In this document: positions 1 to 6,729 of the stretch, piece after piece | How the letters are laid out: every line of letters begins with the position of its first letter | How positions within the stretch are numbered: position 1 is the stretch's first letter | NCBI GenBank assembly: GCA_003260025.2 | Contig: QFZU02000142.1 | Span: 1-51,433 of the forward strand | Direction of reading: 5' to 3' | DNA length: 51,433 nt | DNA from: Microbispora triticiradicis | GTDB taxonomy: Bacteria; Actinomycetota; Actinomycetes; Streptosporangiales; Streptosporangiaceae | Notes under the pieces: generated by a model | Database searches by the model: none | The model's input: only the letters and a program-made list of their open reading frames with translations | Told to the model about the DNA's origin: nothing | Made by a program: the position numbers and the translations under genes

Positions 1-1
1 C

Positions 2-718
2 GAGGCGCTGCGCGAGGACGCGCTCGACCCCGGCAGCAAGCACGACCTCGGCGGCAACATCATCCCGATGTTCGTGAAGAGCGCCGCCGCCGTCGGAGCC
101 GCCGCTCTCGGCGGCATCCTGTGGGTCTCCCAGTCGGGCGGCCAGGGCCTCGGCGCCGCCGCCGTGCTCAACCCGGCGATCGCGCAGCCGGCGCAGGCCA
201 CCGCCACGCCGTCGGCCGCGCAGGCTGAACCCGTGACCGAACCCATGACCGAGGCCCGCCACACAGCGGGGCCGGTCGCCCGGCACACCGCGAAGCCGGT
301 GGCCGACCCCGGGCGCCGGCACGGGCCCACTCCCTCCCCCTCCGCGACGAAGACCAGGGTCAAGAGCCGGCACGGCGGCGACTCCGCCCAGCCGCGCGCG
401 ACGGTCACCCGCAAACCCGGCGTGACCACGCTTCCCCTGGCCACTCCCGCCCCCTACCTGGCGGTCGAGACCGCGGTCCGCCGCTTCGCGCTGCTCGTGG
501 ACGGCGCCGAGGCCACCCACGACATCGACGACGACGTGGCGCTCGACCTCAAGCAGGTGCTGCGCAACGCGGTGGCGGCGGGACAGGGAGTCACCGAGGT
601 GCGGACCAAACTGGAGGTCCGCTACGGCGAGGGACGGCTGCCGCTCCTGCTGAAGCAGGAGCTGCACCACGCGCTGGACGGCGTCGAGGCGGCCCTCGCC
701 CGTTCTACTGGTACCTGA
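2..718 (+). CDS. C-terminal part of a Ser/Thr-kinase-like membrane protein, 5' end outside window, with GlgC-like first residues
   Basis: The frame is open from base 2, so the gene starts before the window. The first ~24 residues contain DPGSKHDLGGNIIPMFV, which resembles a conserved stretch of glucose-1-phosphate adenylyltransferase (GlgC). The same frame then changes to a hydrophobic Ala/Gly segment (about residues 28-43, a likely membrane helix), a long Pro/Ala/Thr/Arg linker, and a ~70-residue helical domain (DIDDDVALDLKQVL onward) like the extracellular tails of actinobacterial Ser/Thr kinases. No kinase core is visible. Either the coding sequence is chimeric (biological or assembly) or the GlgC likeness is accidental. 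The only ATG inside (68) lies within the GlgC-like part. Confidence 0.6.
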   Translation, partial: EALREDALDPGSKHDLGGNIIPMFVKSAAAVGAAALGGILWVSQSGGQGLGAAAVLNPAIAQPAQATATPSAAQAEPVTEPMTEARHTAGPVARHTAKPVADPGRRHGPTPSPSATKTRVKSRHGGDSAQPRATVTRKPGVTTLPLATPAPYLAVETAVRRFALLVDGAEATHDIDDDVALDLKQVLRNAVAAGQGVTEVRTKLEVRYGEGRLPLLLKQELHHALDGVEAALARSTGT

Positions 719-720
719 TT

Positions 721-734
721 TGGGAGCGCTCCCA
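721..734. promoter_or_regulatory. Perfect CebR-type operator palindrome
   Basis: TGGGAGCGCTCCCA is a perfect 14-bp palindrome two bases after the preceding stop codon. It is identical to the known consensus of CebR, the LacI-family repressor of cello-oligosaccharide genes in Streptomyces. The next gene downstream is mscL, which is not a cellulose gene. A weak A/T-rich hairpin (736-741 with 747-752) follows directly. The rest of the 220-bp gap up to 938 shows no other gene. Confidence 0.6.
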
Positions 735-938
735 GAACAACTTTCTGTTGTTTTCTGTCAGACCCGGTAGTCGGAGCGCGTCCGAAAAACACCCCGGCTC
801 GGACCGAAATATTCGTCTGTTCGTCCGCCGGGCGAGCCCACCGCTTCGCCCGGCCCGGCGACGACAGGGTCTATCACCCTCCCCGATCCGCGTCAAGTCC
901 TTGAATAGCGGCGGCAAAACCGGATACCTCGTTTCCTC

Positions 939-1367
939 ATGAGCGGATTCAAGAAGTTCCTGATGCGGGGCAACCTGGTGGAGCTCGCCGTCGCCGTGGT
1001 CGTGGGCGCGACGTTCAGCGTGCTGATCCAGGCTCTCGTCAAGGACCTCATCACGCCCCTGATCGCGGCGATAACCGGAGGCAAGGAGCCCGACTTCTCC
1101 GGCTACACGTTCACCGTCAACGGCGCGGAGTTCAAGTACGGCGACTTCATCAACAGCCTGCTGTCGTTCCTGATCGTCGCCGCGGTGGTCTACTGGCTGG
1201 TCGTCCTGCCGATGACCCGCTTCCTGGCGCTCTTCGAGACCAAGAAGGAGGCCACCGAGAAGCAGTGCCCCGAGTGCCTGTCGGACATCCCCCTCGACGC
1301 CCGGCGTTGCGCCTTCTGCACGGTCGAGCTGTCCACGGTCGCCGCGGCGGACAGGCCCCCCGCCTGA
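939..1367 (+). CDS. mscL: Large-conductance mechanosensitive channel MscL with C-terminal zinc ribbon
   Basis: 142 residues. The N-terminus (SGFKKFLMRGNLVELAVAVVVG) is the hallmark first helix and pore-lining TM1 of MscL; a second membrane helix lies around residues 70-92 (LLSFLIVAAVVYWLVV). The protein opens under membrane tension to release solutes during osmotic downshift. After the usual cytoplasmic helix it carries two Cys pairs (C110/C113 and C124/C127), a small zinc-ribbon-like tail absent from the E. coli protein. No strong Shine-Dalgarno stands before the ATG. It appears monocistronic, followed by a hairpin. Confidence 0.95.
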   Translation: MSGFKKFLMRGNLVELAVAVVVGATFSVLIQALVKDLITPLIAAITGGKEPDFSGYTFTVNGAEFKYGDFINSLLSFLIVAAVVYWLVVLPMTRFLALFETKKEATEKQCPECLSDIPLDARRCAFCTVELSTVAAADRPPA

Positions 1368-1382
1368 CCTTCGCCGCCCTCA

Positions 1383-1415
1383 CCGGCCCTCGATGGACCC
1401 TCCGTCGGGGGCCGG
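1383..1415 (+). terminator. Hairpin downstream of mscL
   Basis: CCGGCCCTCGA (1383-1393) pairs with TCGGGGGCCGG (1405-1415) with one mismatch and an 11-nt loop. There is no T-tract, as is common for actinobacterial terminators. It lies between mscL and the next promoter. Confidence 0.45.
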
Positions 1416-1462
1416 CGCGTCTCCACGGCAGGAGATCTCTCGATCCTTATCCTCGCTTTAAC

Positions 1463-1494
1463 ATCTAGATGACTAAAGTGCTAGTCACCTAGAT
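1463..1494. promoter_or_regulatory. Inverted-repeat operator upstream of the GntR/YtrA-type regulator
   Basis: ATCTAGATGACT (1463-1474) and AGTCACCTAGAT (1483-1494) form 12-bp arms with one mismatch around an 8-nt spacer. The site ends 13 bp before the probable start codon of the regulator, where a bound repressor would block the promoter or early transcription. CTAG-containing palindromes are typical for YtrA-subfamily GntR regulators, so autoregulation of the whole downstream operon is the likely role. Confidence 0.7.
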
Positions 1495-1507
1495 AAATGG
1501 AGCCTTG

Positions 1508-1900
1508 GTGATCGAGTTCTACTTGGACGGCCGGTCCGGTGTTTCGCCCTACCTGCAGCTGGTCCAGCAGGTACGGCACGCGCTGCGGCTGGGCCTGCTA
1601 CGCGAAGGCGACCGGCTGCCGACCGTCAAGGACGTCGTGGCGCGGCTGGCGCTCAACCCCAACACCGTGCTCAAGGCGTACCGGGAGCTCGAACACGAGG
1701 GGCTGGTGGCCGCACGGCCAGGAATCGGGACGTTCGTCACCAGGACGCTGACCGACGCCTCCCTGGCCGCGCACGGCCGGCTGCGCAAGGACCTGCTGCG
1801 CTGGCTGGCCGCGGCCCGCCTGGCCGGCCTCGACGACGAGAGCATCGAGGCCCTGTTCATGAGCGCCTTCAGGACCTCCTCCCAGGAGGACATCGCATGA
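1508..1900 (+). CDS. GntR-family (YtrA-type) transcriptional regulator
   Basis: 130 residues. The winged helix-turn-helix of GntR occupies about residues 15-80 (LPTVKDVVARLALNPNTVLKAYRELEHEGLVAARPGIGTFV). Only a short ~50-residue helical tail follows, which is the size and layout of the YtrA subfamily, whose members control adjacent ABC transporters. TTG at 1505 and GTG at 1508 are both possible starts; GGAG at 1499-1502 is better spaced for GTG. The stop overlaps the start of the ATPase gene (ATGA), so the two are translationally coupled. Autoregulation through the inverted repeat just upstream is inferred. Confidence 0.9.
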   Translation: MIEFYLDGRSGVSPYLQLVQQVRHALRLGLLREGDRLPTVKDVVARLALNPNTVLKAYRELEHEGLVAARPGIGTFVTRTLTDASLAAHGRLRKDLLRWLAAARLAGLDDESIEALFMSAFRTSSQEDIA

Positions 1901-2826
1901 TCGGGCGATCGGCCGGTCCGGCCTCGGGAGAGCCGATGACCCCCGTCCTGCGGGCCCGGGGACTCGGCAGGAGGTACGGCAGGCGGTGGGCGCTGAGAGA
2001 CTGCACCCTCGACATCCCGGGCGGGCACGTCGTCGGCCTGGTGGGCCCCAACGGGGCCGGCAAGACCACGCTGCTGAAGCTGGCGGGCGGCCAGCTCGCG
2101 CCGACCGAGGGAAGCATCACCGTGCTCGGCGGCCATCCGGCGAGCGGCGCGGCGCAGCAGGCCAGGATCGGGTTCGTCGCCCAGGACACCCCCGTCTACG
2201 CGGGACTGAGCGTCGCCGACCACCTGCGGCTGGGAGCCGGGCTCAACCCCGGCTGGGACGCCGCTCTCGCCCGAGAACGCGTCGAACGGCTCGGCCTCGA
2301 TCCCGCGCACCGGGCGGGCAGGCTGTCGGGGGGCCAGCGGGCCCAGCTCGCCCTCACCCTGGGCCTGGCCAAGCGGCCCGAACTGCTGATCCTGGACGAG
2401 CCGGTCGCCGCGCTGGACCCCCTGGCCCGCCGCGAGTTCCTCCAGGGCCTGATGGAGGCCGTCGCCGAGCACGAGTTCAGCGTGGTGCTGTCCTCACACC
2501 TCGTCTCCGACCTGGAACGGACATGTGACTACCTGATCGTGCTGGTCGACTCGCGCGTCCGGCTCGCGGGACAGGTGGACGACCTGCTGGCCACGCACCA
2601 CCGGCTCACCGGCCCGCGACGCGACCCCGACCGGCTCCCGGCCGGCCAGCACGTCGTCTCCGCCAGCCACACCGACCGTCAGAGCACGTTCGTCGTCCGC
2701 ACCGAGGACCCGATCCACGACCCCGCCTGGACCGTCAGCCGGCTCACCCTGGAAGACCTCGTCCTGGCCTACATGGAGGGGCCGGCTCCCGCCCAGGGGC
2801 GCCCGGTTCTGGAGGTGCGGCGATGA
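1897..2826 (+). CDS. ABC transporter ATP-binding protein
   Basis: 309 residues. Walker A GPNGAGKT at 50-57, signature LSGGQ from 143, Walker B LLILDEP at 163-169, and switch His at 201 in SSHL are all intact, so it should hydrolyse ATP. The last ~90 residues form the accessory C-terminal region found in the YtrB/CcmA-like group of exporter ATPases. The gene overlaps both the upstream regulator and the downstream permease. The start could also be the second Met (residue 14, TPVLRARGLG), which fits the family N-terminus; the upstream ATG is chosen for its coupling overlap. Substrate unknown; YtrA-type systems often respond to cell-envelope stress or antibiotics. Confidence 0.92.
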   Translation: MIGRSAGPASGEPMTPVLRARGLGRRYGRRWALRDCTLDIPGGHVVGLVGPNGAGKTTLLKLAGGQLAPTEGSITVLGGHPASGAAQQARIGFVAQDTPVYAGLSVADHLRLGAGLNPGWDAALARERVERLGLDPAHRAGRLSGGQRAQLALTLGLAKRPELLILDEPVAALDPLARREFLQGLMEAVAEHEFSVVLSSHLVSDLERTCDYLIVLVDSRVRLAGQVDDLLATHHRLTGPRRDPDRLPAGQHVVSASHTDRQSTFVVRTEDPIHDPAWTVSRLTLEDLVLAYMEGPAPAQGRPVLEVRR

Positions 2827-3884
2827 TGTGGCTGACCTGGCGCCAGTTCCGCGGCGCGGCCGCGACCACGGGCGCCGCACTCGTCGTGCTCGCCGTCGCC
2901 CTGGCGCTGACCGGGCCGGAACTGGCCTCCGACTACTCCGCCGGGATCACCGCCTGCGCCCGGGACGGCGGCTGCGGGCAGTTCTTCGACCGGTTCTTCG
3001 ACGACTACCAGGCCCCCTTCCAGGCCGCCACCGTCATCGTGCTGCTCCTGCCGGCCCTGGCCGGTCTCTTCTGGGGCGCGCCACTGGTCAGCCGTGAGCT
3101 GGAGGCCGGCACCCACCTGCTGGTGTGGAACCAGAGCATCACCCGCACCCGCTGGCTGGCCGTCAAACTCACCGTCGTCGGCGGCGCCGCCGTGGCCGCG
3201 GCCGGGCTGTTCAGTCTCGCGGTGACCTGGTGGTCCGCCCCTCTGGACAAGTCCGCCGCCCCGGGCTTCACGCTCATGGACCCCCTGGTGTTCGGCGCGC
3301 GCGGCATCGTCCCCATGGCCTACGCGGCATTCGCGTTCGTTCTCGGCGTGACCGCCGGGCTGGTCGTCAGGCGAACCCTGCCCGCCATGGCCGTCACCCT
3401 GGCCGTCTTCGCGGCGATCCAGATCGTCATGCCGTTGACGGTCCGGCCCCATCTCCTCCCTCCGGTCAGCTCCGCCTTCGAGCTCGGCCCGGAGAACGTG
3501 GACTCGTTCGGCAAGTCCAGCGACAGGGAGTTTCCCGAGGTGGTCCTGGATTCGGCGATACCGGGTCACACGGGCGCCTGGGTGCTGTCCAGCCGCCTCG
3601 TCGATCCGTCCGGGCGCGTGGTGGGCGGCGACGGCGCCCCAGTCACCGTTCGCGTGTCGGTGACGTCGGGGCCGTGCGCGCCGTCGCAGCAGGCTCAGGA
3701 GGAGGGACGGGGCATGGACGGCTGCCTCGCCGAGATCAACCGGCTCGGCTACCGGCAGCGGGCGACCTACCAGCCGTTCGAGCGTTTCTGGGCGTTCCAG
3801 TGGATCGAGACCGGGGTCTACGCGCTCCTCACCCTCGGCCTCACCGCCTTCTGCTTCCGGTGGCTCCGGAGGCGGCTGTCGTGA
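2823..3884 (+). CDS. ABC-2 type transporter permease
   Basis: 353 residues, starting MMWLTWRQFRGAA, the usual opening of actinobacterial YtrC/D-like permeases. Hydrophobic segments are seen near residues 15-32, 65-85, 113-135, 160-185, 190-212 and 328-348. Between the last two lies a ~110-residue hydrophilic loop, probably outside the membrane. It should form the channel with the ATPase encoded just before it. Its stop TGA is embedded in the GTG start region of the next gene, so all four genes from the regulator to the protease are stop-start coupled. Confidence 0.88.
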   Translation: MMWLTWRQFRGAAATTGAALVVLAVALALTGPELASDYSAGITACARDGGCGQFFDRFFDDYQAPFQAATVIVLLLPALAGLFWGAPLVSRELEAGTHLLVWNQSITRTRWLAVKLTVVGGAAVAAAGLFSLAVTWWSAPLDKSAAPGFTLMDPLVFGARGIVPMAYAAFAFVLGVTAGLVVRRTLPAMAVTLAVFAAIQIVMPLTVRPHLLPPVSSAFELGPENVDSFGKSSDREFPEVVLDSAIPGHTGAWVLSSRLVDPSGRVVGGDGAPVTVRVSVTSGPCAPSQQAQEEGRGMDGCLAEINRLGYRQRATYQPFERFWAFQWIETGVYALLTLGLTAFCFRWLRRRLS

Positions 3885-5314
3885 CCGTCAGGTCCGTGGC
3901 GTCCGGGCTCGTCCTCCTGCTCACGGTCGCCTGTACGGCACAGACGCCGCCCCGCGCGGAGCCCGGCCCGACGACCGCCGGTGGGTCGGCCGTGTGCGCG
4001 CCGCCCCGGGGCGCTCCCGCGCCGGAGACGCCCACCACGATCGACGTGGTCGAGCAGGCGTACTTCTGCATCCTCGCCGACTACTACGGCGGGGCCACAC
4101 TGGACGCGCGTTCGCTGCTGAGCGCGGGATTCGTCGCGTTCACGCAGGAGCTCAACCGCGGCGGGCGCGACGTGCCCGAGGCCACGATGCCGGCGTTCAC
4201 CGGTGACCGGAAACGCGACTGGGCCGCGTTCGAGACGGTCTACCGGCGAGTCGTCGACCGCCTGCCGGCCGACGCCGGGCTCCGGGAGAAGCTCGCCGCC
4301 GCCACGCTGGAGGCCGTCGTGGCCGCCCTGGACGACGACCACGCCCGCTGGAACCACGGCCGCCGGCGTCCGCCGGACTCCTATGACGACGACCAGTACG
4401 GCCTGGGCCTGCGGGCCAGCGCCGGTCCCCAGGTGAACGTCAACCCCGGGACCGCCCTGCCCCCGCTGTTCGTCACCGCCGTCCTGGGCGGACCGGCGAA
4501 GGCCGCGGGGCTGCGCCCGGGCGACGTCGTCGAATCCATCGACGGGTCGGCGCCCTTCGTCGACGGAACGGTCACCCCTGCCGCCGTCACCGCGCTGTAC
4601 CCGCAGTACCCGGAAGACCGGCCGGTCCGGCTCCGGTTGCTGCGGCAGAGCAGCGGCCGGCGCTGGACGGTGACGCTCAAGCCGGGCCTGTACCAGCCCG
4701 ATCCGGCCGCCGTGCAGGTGGTGACGTCGAAACTGCTGGAACACGGCGTCGCCTACGTACGGCTGAGCGGCTTCGCGCCCGACGTCGCGGACCGGACGCT
4801 CAGAGCGATCTCCAGGATGGGCGGCGGCCGCACTCTGACCGGTGTCGTCCTGGACCTGCGCGGCAACGGCGGCGGCAGCCCCGACGAGGTGAACAGGTTG
4901 CTCGGCGCGTTCGCCCACGACAAGGTCACCGCGTACCAGTGCGCCGCGGACGGCGGGTGCGAAGCCATGAGGACCGACGACAGCGTCGCGCTGCTCGGCC
5001 TGCCGCTTGTCGTGCTCACCGACCGCGGCTGCGCGTCGGCCTGCGAGCACTTCAGCTCCGCCGTCAAGGACCTCCGTCTCGGCCGGCTGGTGGGGACGCG
5101 GACCGCGGGCGCCGTCTCCGGCCCGGCGCAGCCGTACCTCCTCGGCGACAACACCCTTCTGGCGTTCCCGTCGAGGCATCACCTGGCCCCCGGCCGCGAG
5201 GTGATCGACCGGGTCGGCGTCGCACCCGACTACCACGTGCCGCCGACCCCCGAGGACGCCGCCGCCGGGCGCGACCCCGCTCTGGACAAGGCCCTGGCCC
5301 TGCTGCACGGGTGA
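3881..5314 (+). CDS. S41-family peptidase lipoprotein with PDZ domain
   Basis: 477 residues from GTG 3881, which overlaps the permease stop. A lipoprotein signal ends in LTVAC (Cys18), placing the protein outside the membrane. A PDZ-like segment lies around residues 193-225 (AAGLRPGDVVESIDG), followed by the S41 core with a predicted nucleophile Ser386 in CASACEHF. The Lys of the CtpA Ser-Lys dyad is not obvious: where CtpA has FGKG this protein has AGAV. It may therefore belong to a tricorn/IRBP-like branch of S41. Encoding it directly with an ABC-2 exporter suggests processing or degradation of an exported or envelope-damaging peptide; this is inference. Confidence 0.85.
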   Translation: MTVRSVASGLVLLLTVACTAQTPPRAEPGPTTAGGSAVCAPPRGAPAPETPTTIDVVEQAYFCILADYYGGATLDARSLLSAGFVAFTQELNRGGRDVPEATMPAFTGDRKRDWAAFETVYRRVVDRLPADAGLREKLAAATLEAVVAALDDDHARWNHGRRRPPDSYDDDQYGLGLRASAGPQVNVNPGTALPPLFVTAVLGGPAKAAGLRPGDVVESIDGSAPFVDGTVTPAAVTALYPQYPEDRPVRLRLLRQSSGRRWTVTLKPGLYQPDPAAVQVVTSKLLEHGVAYVRLSGFAPDVADRTLRAISRMGGGRTLTGVVLDLRGNGGGSPDEVNRLLGAFAHDKVTAYQCAADGGCEAMRTDDSVALLGLPLVVLTDRGCASACEHFSSAVKDLRLGRLVGTRTAGAVSGPAQPYLLGDNTLLAFPSRHHLAPGREVIDRVGVAPDYHVPPTPEDAAAGRDPALDKALALLHG

Positions 5315-5355
5315 CGCGCCCATCTCCCGCCGTGCCCCGAAAGGACGGATGCTTC

Positions 5356-6600
5356 ATGAGTCATGCCGTCGGATCGGCGCCGGTCCCGCGCGGTGGCCTG
5401 CCGGCCACCTCCGGACTGGTCGCCTTCTCCATGACCGCTCTCTCCCTGACCGCCTTGTCCCTGACCGGCTGCTCCACGCCCGCCCTCCCCCGGTCCGTCC
5501 CGGCCGCCGCGTCCGCCCGCCCGTCGGCCACCGGCGTCCCGGTCATTCCCGCGCCGACCGCCGGCGGGCGGCCCGTCGGGACCACCACCCTGTATCTGAA
5601 GGACGCCTCCCGCCCCGACCCGTGGGTGCCGGAGGCGGAGGCCAGGGAGCTCATGGTCACCCTGTGGTACCCGGCGCGGGTGAGCGGGGGCCGGCGGGCC
5701 CCGTACATGACCGCGAAGGAGTCGGAGCTCACGCTGAGGGGCAAGAAGGTGACCGGCGTGCCGTACGACCTGCTGAGCAGGACGCGCACCAACGCCTACC
5801 AGGACGCGAAACCGGCGGGGCGCAGGGCCGGCCTGCCCCTGGTGGTGCTCTCCCCGGGTTTCACCATGCCCCGCGGCACGCTCACGGCGCTCGCCGAGGA
5901 GTTGGCCGCCAGTGGGTACGTGGTGGCCGGCGTCGACCATGCCTACGAGAACTACGCGACGACCTTCCCGGACGGGCGGGTCGCCGAGTGCGTCGCCTGC
6001 GACAGCGACAGCGACCCCGGTTTCGGCACGAAAGTGGTCGGGGTCAGAGCGGCCGACGTGTCCTTCGTGCTCGACCGGCTCACCGGGCGGGGCGCCAAGT
6101 GGGAGGGCTCCACGCTGATCGACGCGTCCAGGATCGCGATGGTGGGCCACTCCATCGGTGGGGCGAGCGCCGTGGCGGCCATGCTGAAGGACCCCCGGAT
6201 ACGCGGCGGGATCGACATGGACGGCACCACGTACGCCCGGATCCCGAAGCGCGGCCTGTCGCGGCCGTTCATGTTCATGGGGTCGGCGGGCCACGCGCCC
6301 GGAGGCCGCGACAACTCCTGGGACCGCGACTGGAGACTTTTGACCGGATGGAAGCGCTGGGTCGTGCTCCCCGGCGCGGATCACCAGTCCTTCACCGACG
6401 TGCCGCTCCTGGCGGGCGCTCTCGGCCTCGGCGTCCCGGGGACAGTGTCCGCGGCCCGCGGCGCCGAGATCACCCGCGCGTACGTCCGCGCCTTCCTCGA
6501 CCTGCACCTGCGCGGCGAGCCGCGGCCTCTCCTGGACAAGCCCTCGTCCCGCTACCCCGAGGCCGAGCTCTGCGCCCTGGACACCAAGGTCTGCGGGTAG
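5356..6600 (+). CDS. Lipoprotein alpha/beta hydrolase, PAF-acetylhydrolase-like
   Basis: 414 residues. The N-terminus has a lipobox LTGC (Cys39) after a hydrophobic stretch. The core shows the nucleophile elbow GHSIGG (Ser266), an oxyanion region around VVLSPGFTMPRGT, and a late His in GADHQSF, the pattern of platelet-activating-factor acetylhydrolase/PET-hydrolase-like lipases. Likely an extracytoplasmic esterase; substrate unknown. Start ATG 5356 has GAAAGGA ten bases upstream. It lies 41 bp after the protease gene on the same strand and probably belongs to the GntR operon. Confidence 0.85.
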   Translation: MSHAVGSAPVPRGGLPATSGLVAFSMTALSLTALSLTGCSTPALPRSVPAAASARPSATGVPVIPAPTAGGRPVGTTTLYLKDASRPDPWVPEAEARELMVTLWYPARVSGGRRAPYMTAKESELTLRGKKVTGVPYDLLSRTRTNAYQDAKPAGRRAGLPLVVLSPGFTMPRGTLTALAEELAASGYVVAGVDHAYENYATTFPDGRVAECVACDSDSDPGFGTKVVGVRAADVSFVLDRLTGRGAKWEGSTLIDASRIAMVGHSIGGASAVAAMLKDPRIRGGIDMDGTTYARIPKRGLSRPFMFMGSAGHAPGGRDNSWDRDWRLLTGWKRWVVLPGADHQSFTDVPLLAGALGLGVPGTVSAARGAEITRAYVRAFLDLHLRGEPRPLLDKPSSRYPEAELCALDTKVCG

Positions 6601-6655
6601 GCGGCCTCCTCTCCCAGCCGGAATACAGACCCACTGGGTGGCACGTATAGCAAAA

Positions 6656-6687
6656 GGACTCTCAGTCCCTATTGAGGCTGGGAGTCC
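6656..6687. terminator. Bidirectional terminator hairpin
   Basis: GGACTCTCAG (6656-6665) pairs with CTGGGAGTCC (6678-6687), one G-T wobble, 12-nt loop. It sits in the 129-bp gap where the lipase gene and the GH87 gene converge. Confidence 0.6.
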
Positions 6688-6729
6688 AATTCGCACCGGG
6701 TTCAGACCGGATCGCTTTGACCAGGGTGG

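Noticed and set aside
3125..3880. Long upstream extension of the S41 protease frame
   Set aside because: The extension is Arg/Gly-rich out-of-frame translation of the permease gene; GTG 3881 gives a proper lipoprotein signal.
3818..5323. 501-residue antisense frame opposite the S41 gene
   Set aside because: High-GC antisense artefact: rich in Gly/Arg/Val repeats, no domain, and the plus-strand gene is clear.
6640..6710. tRNA-like stem-loop next to TTCGCACCGGG
   Set aside because: Only one good hairpin forms; there is no cloverleaf, anticodon arm or paired acceptor stem. It is better read as a bidirectional terminator.
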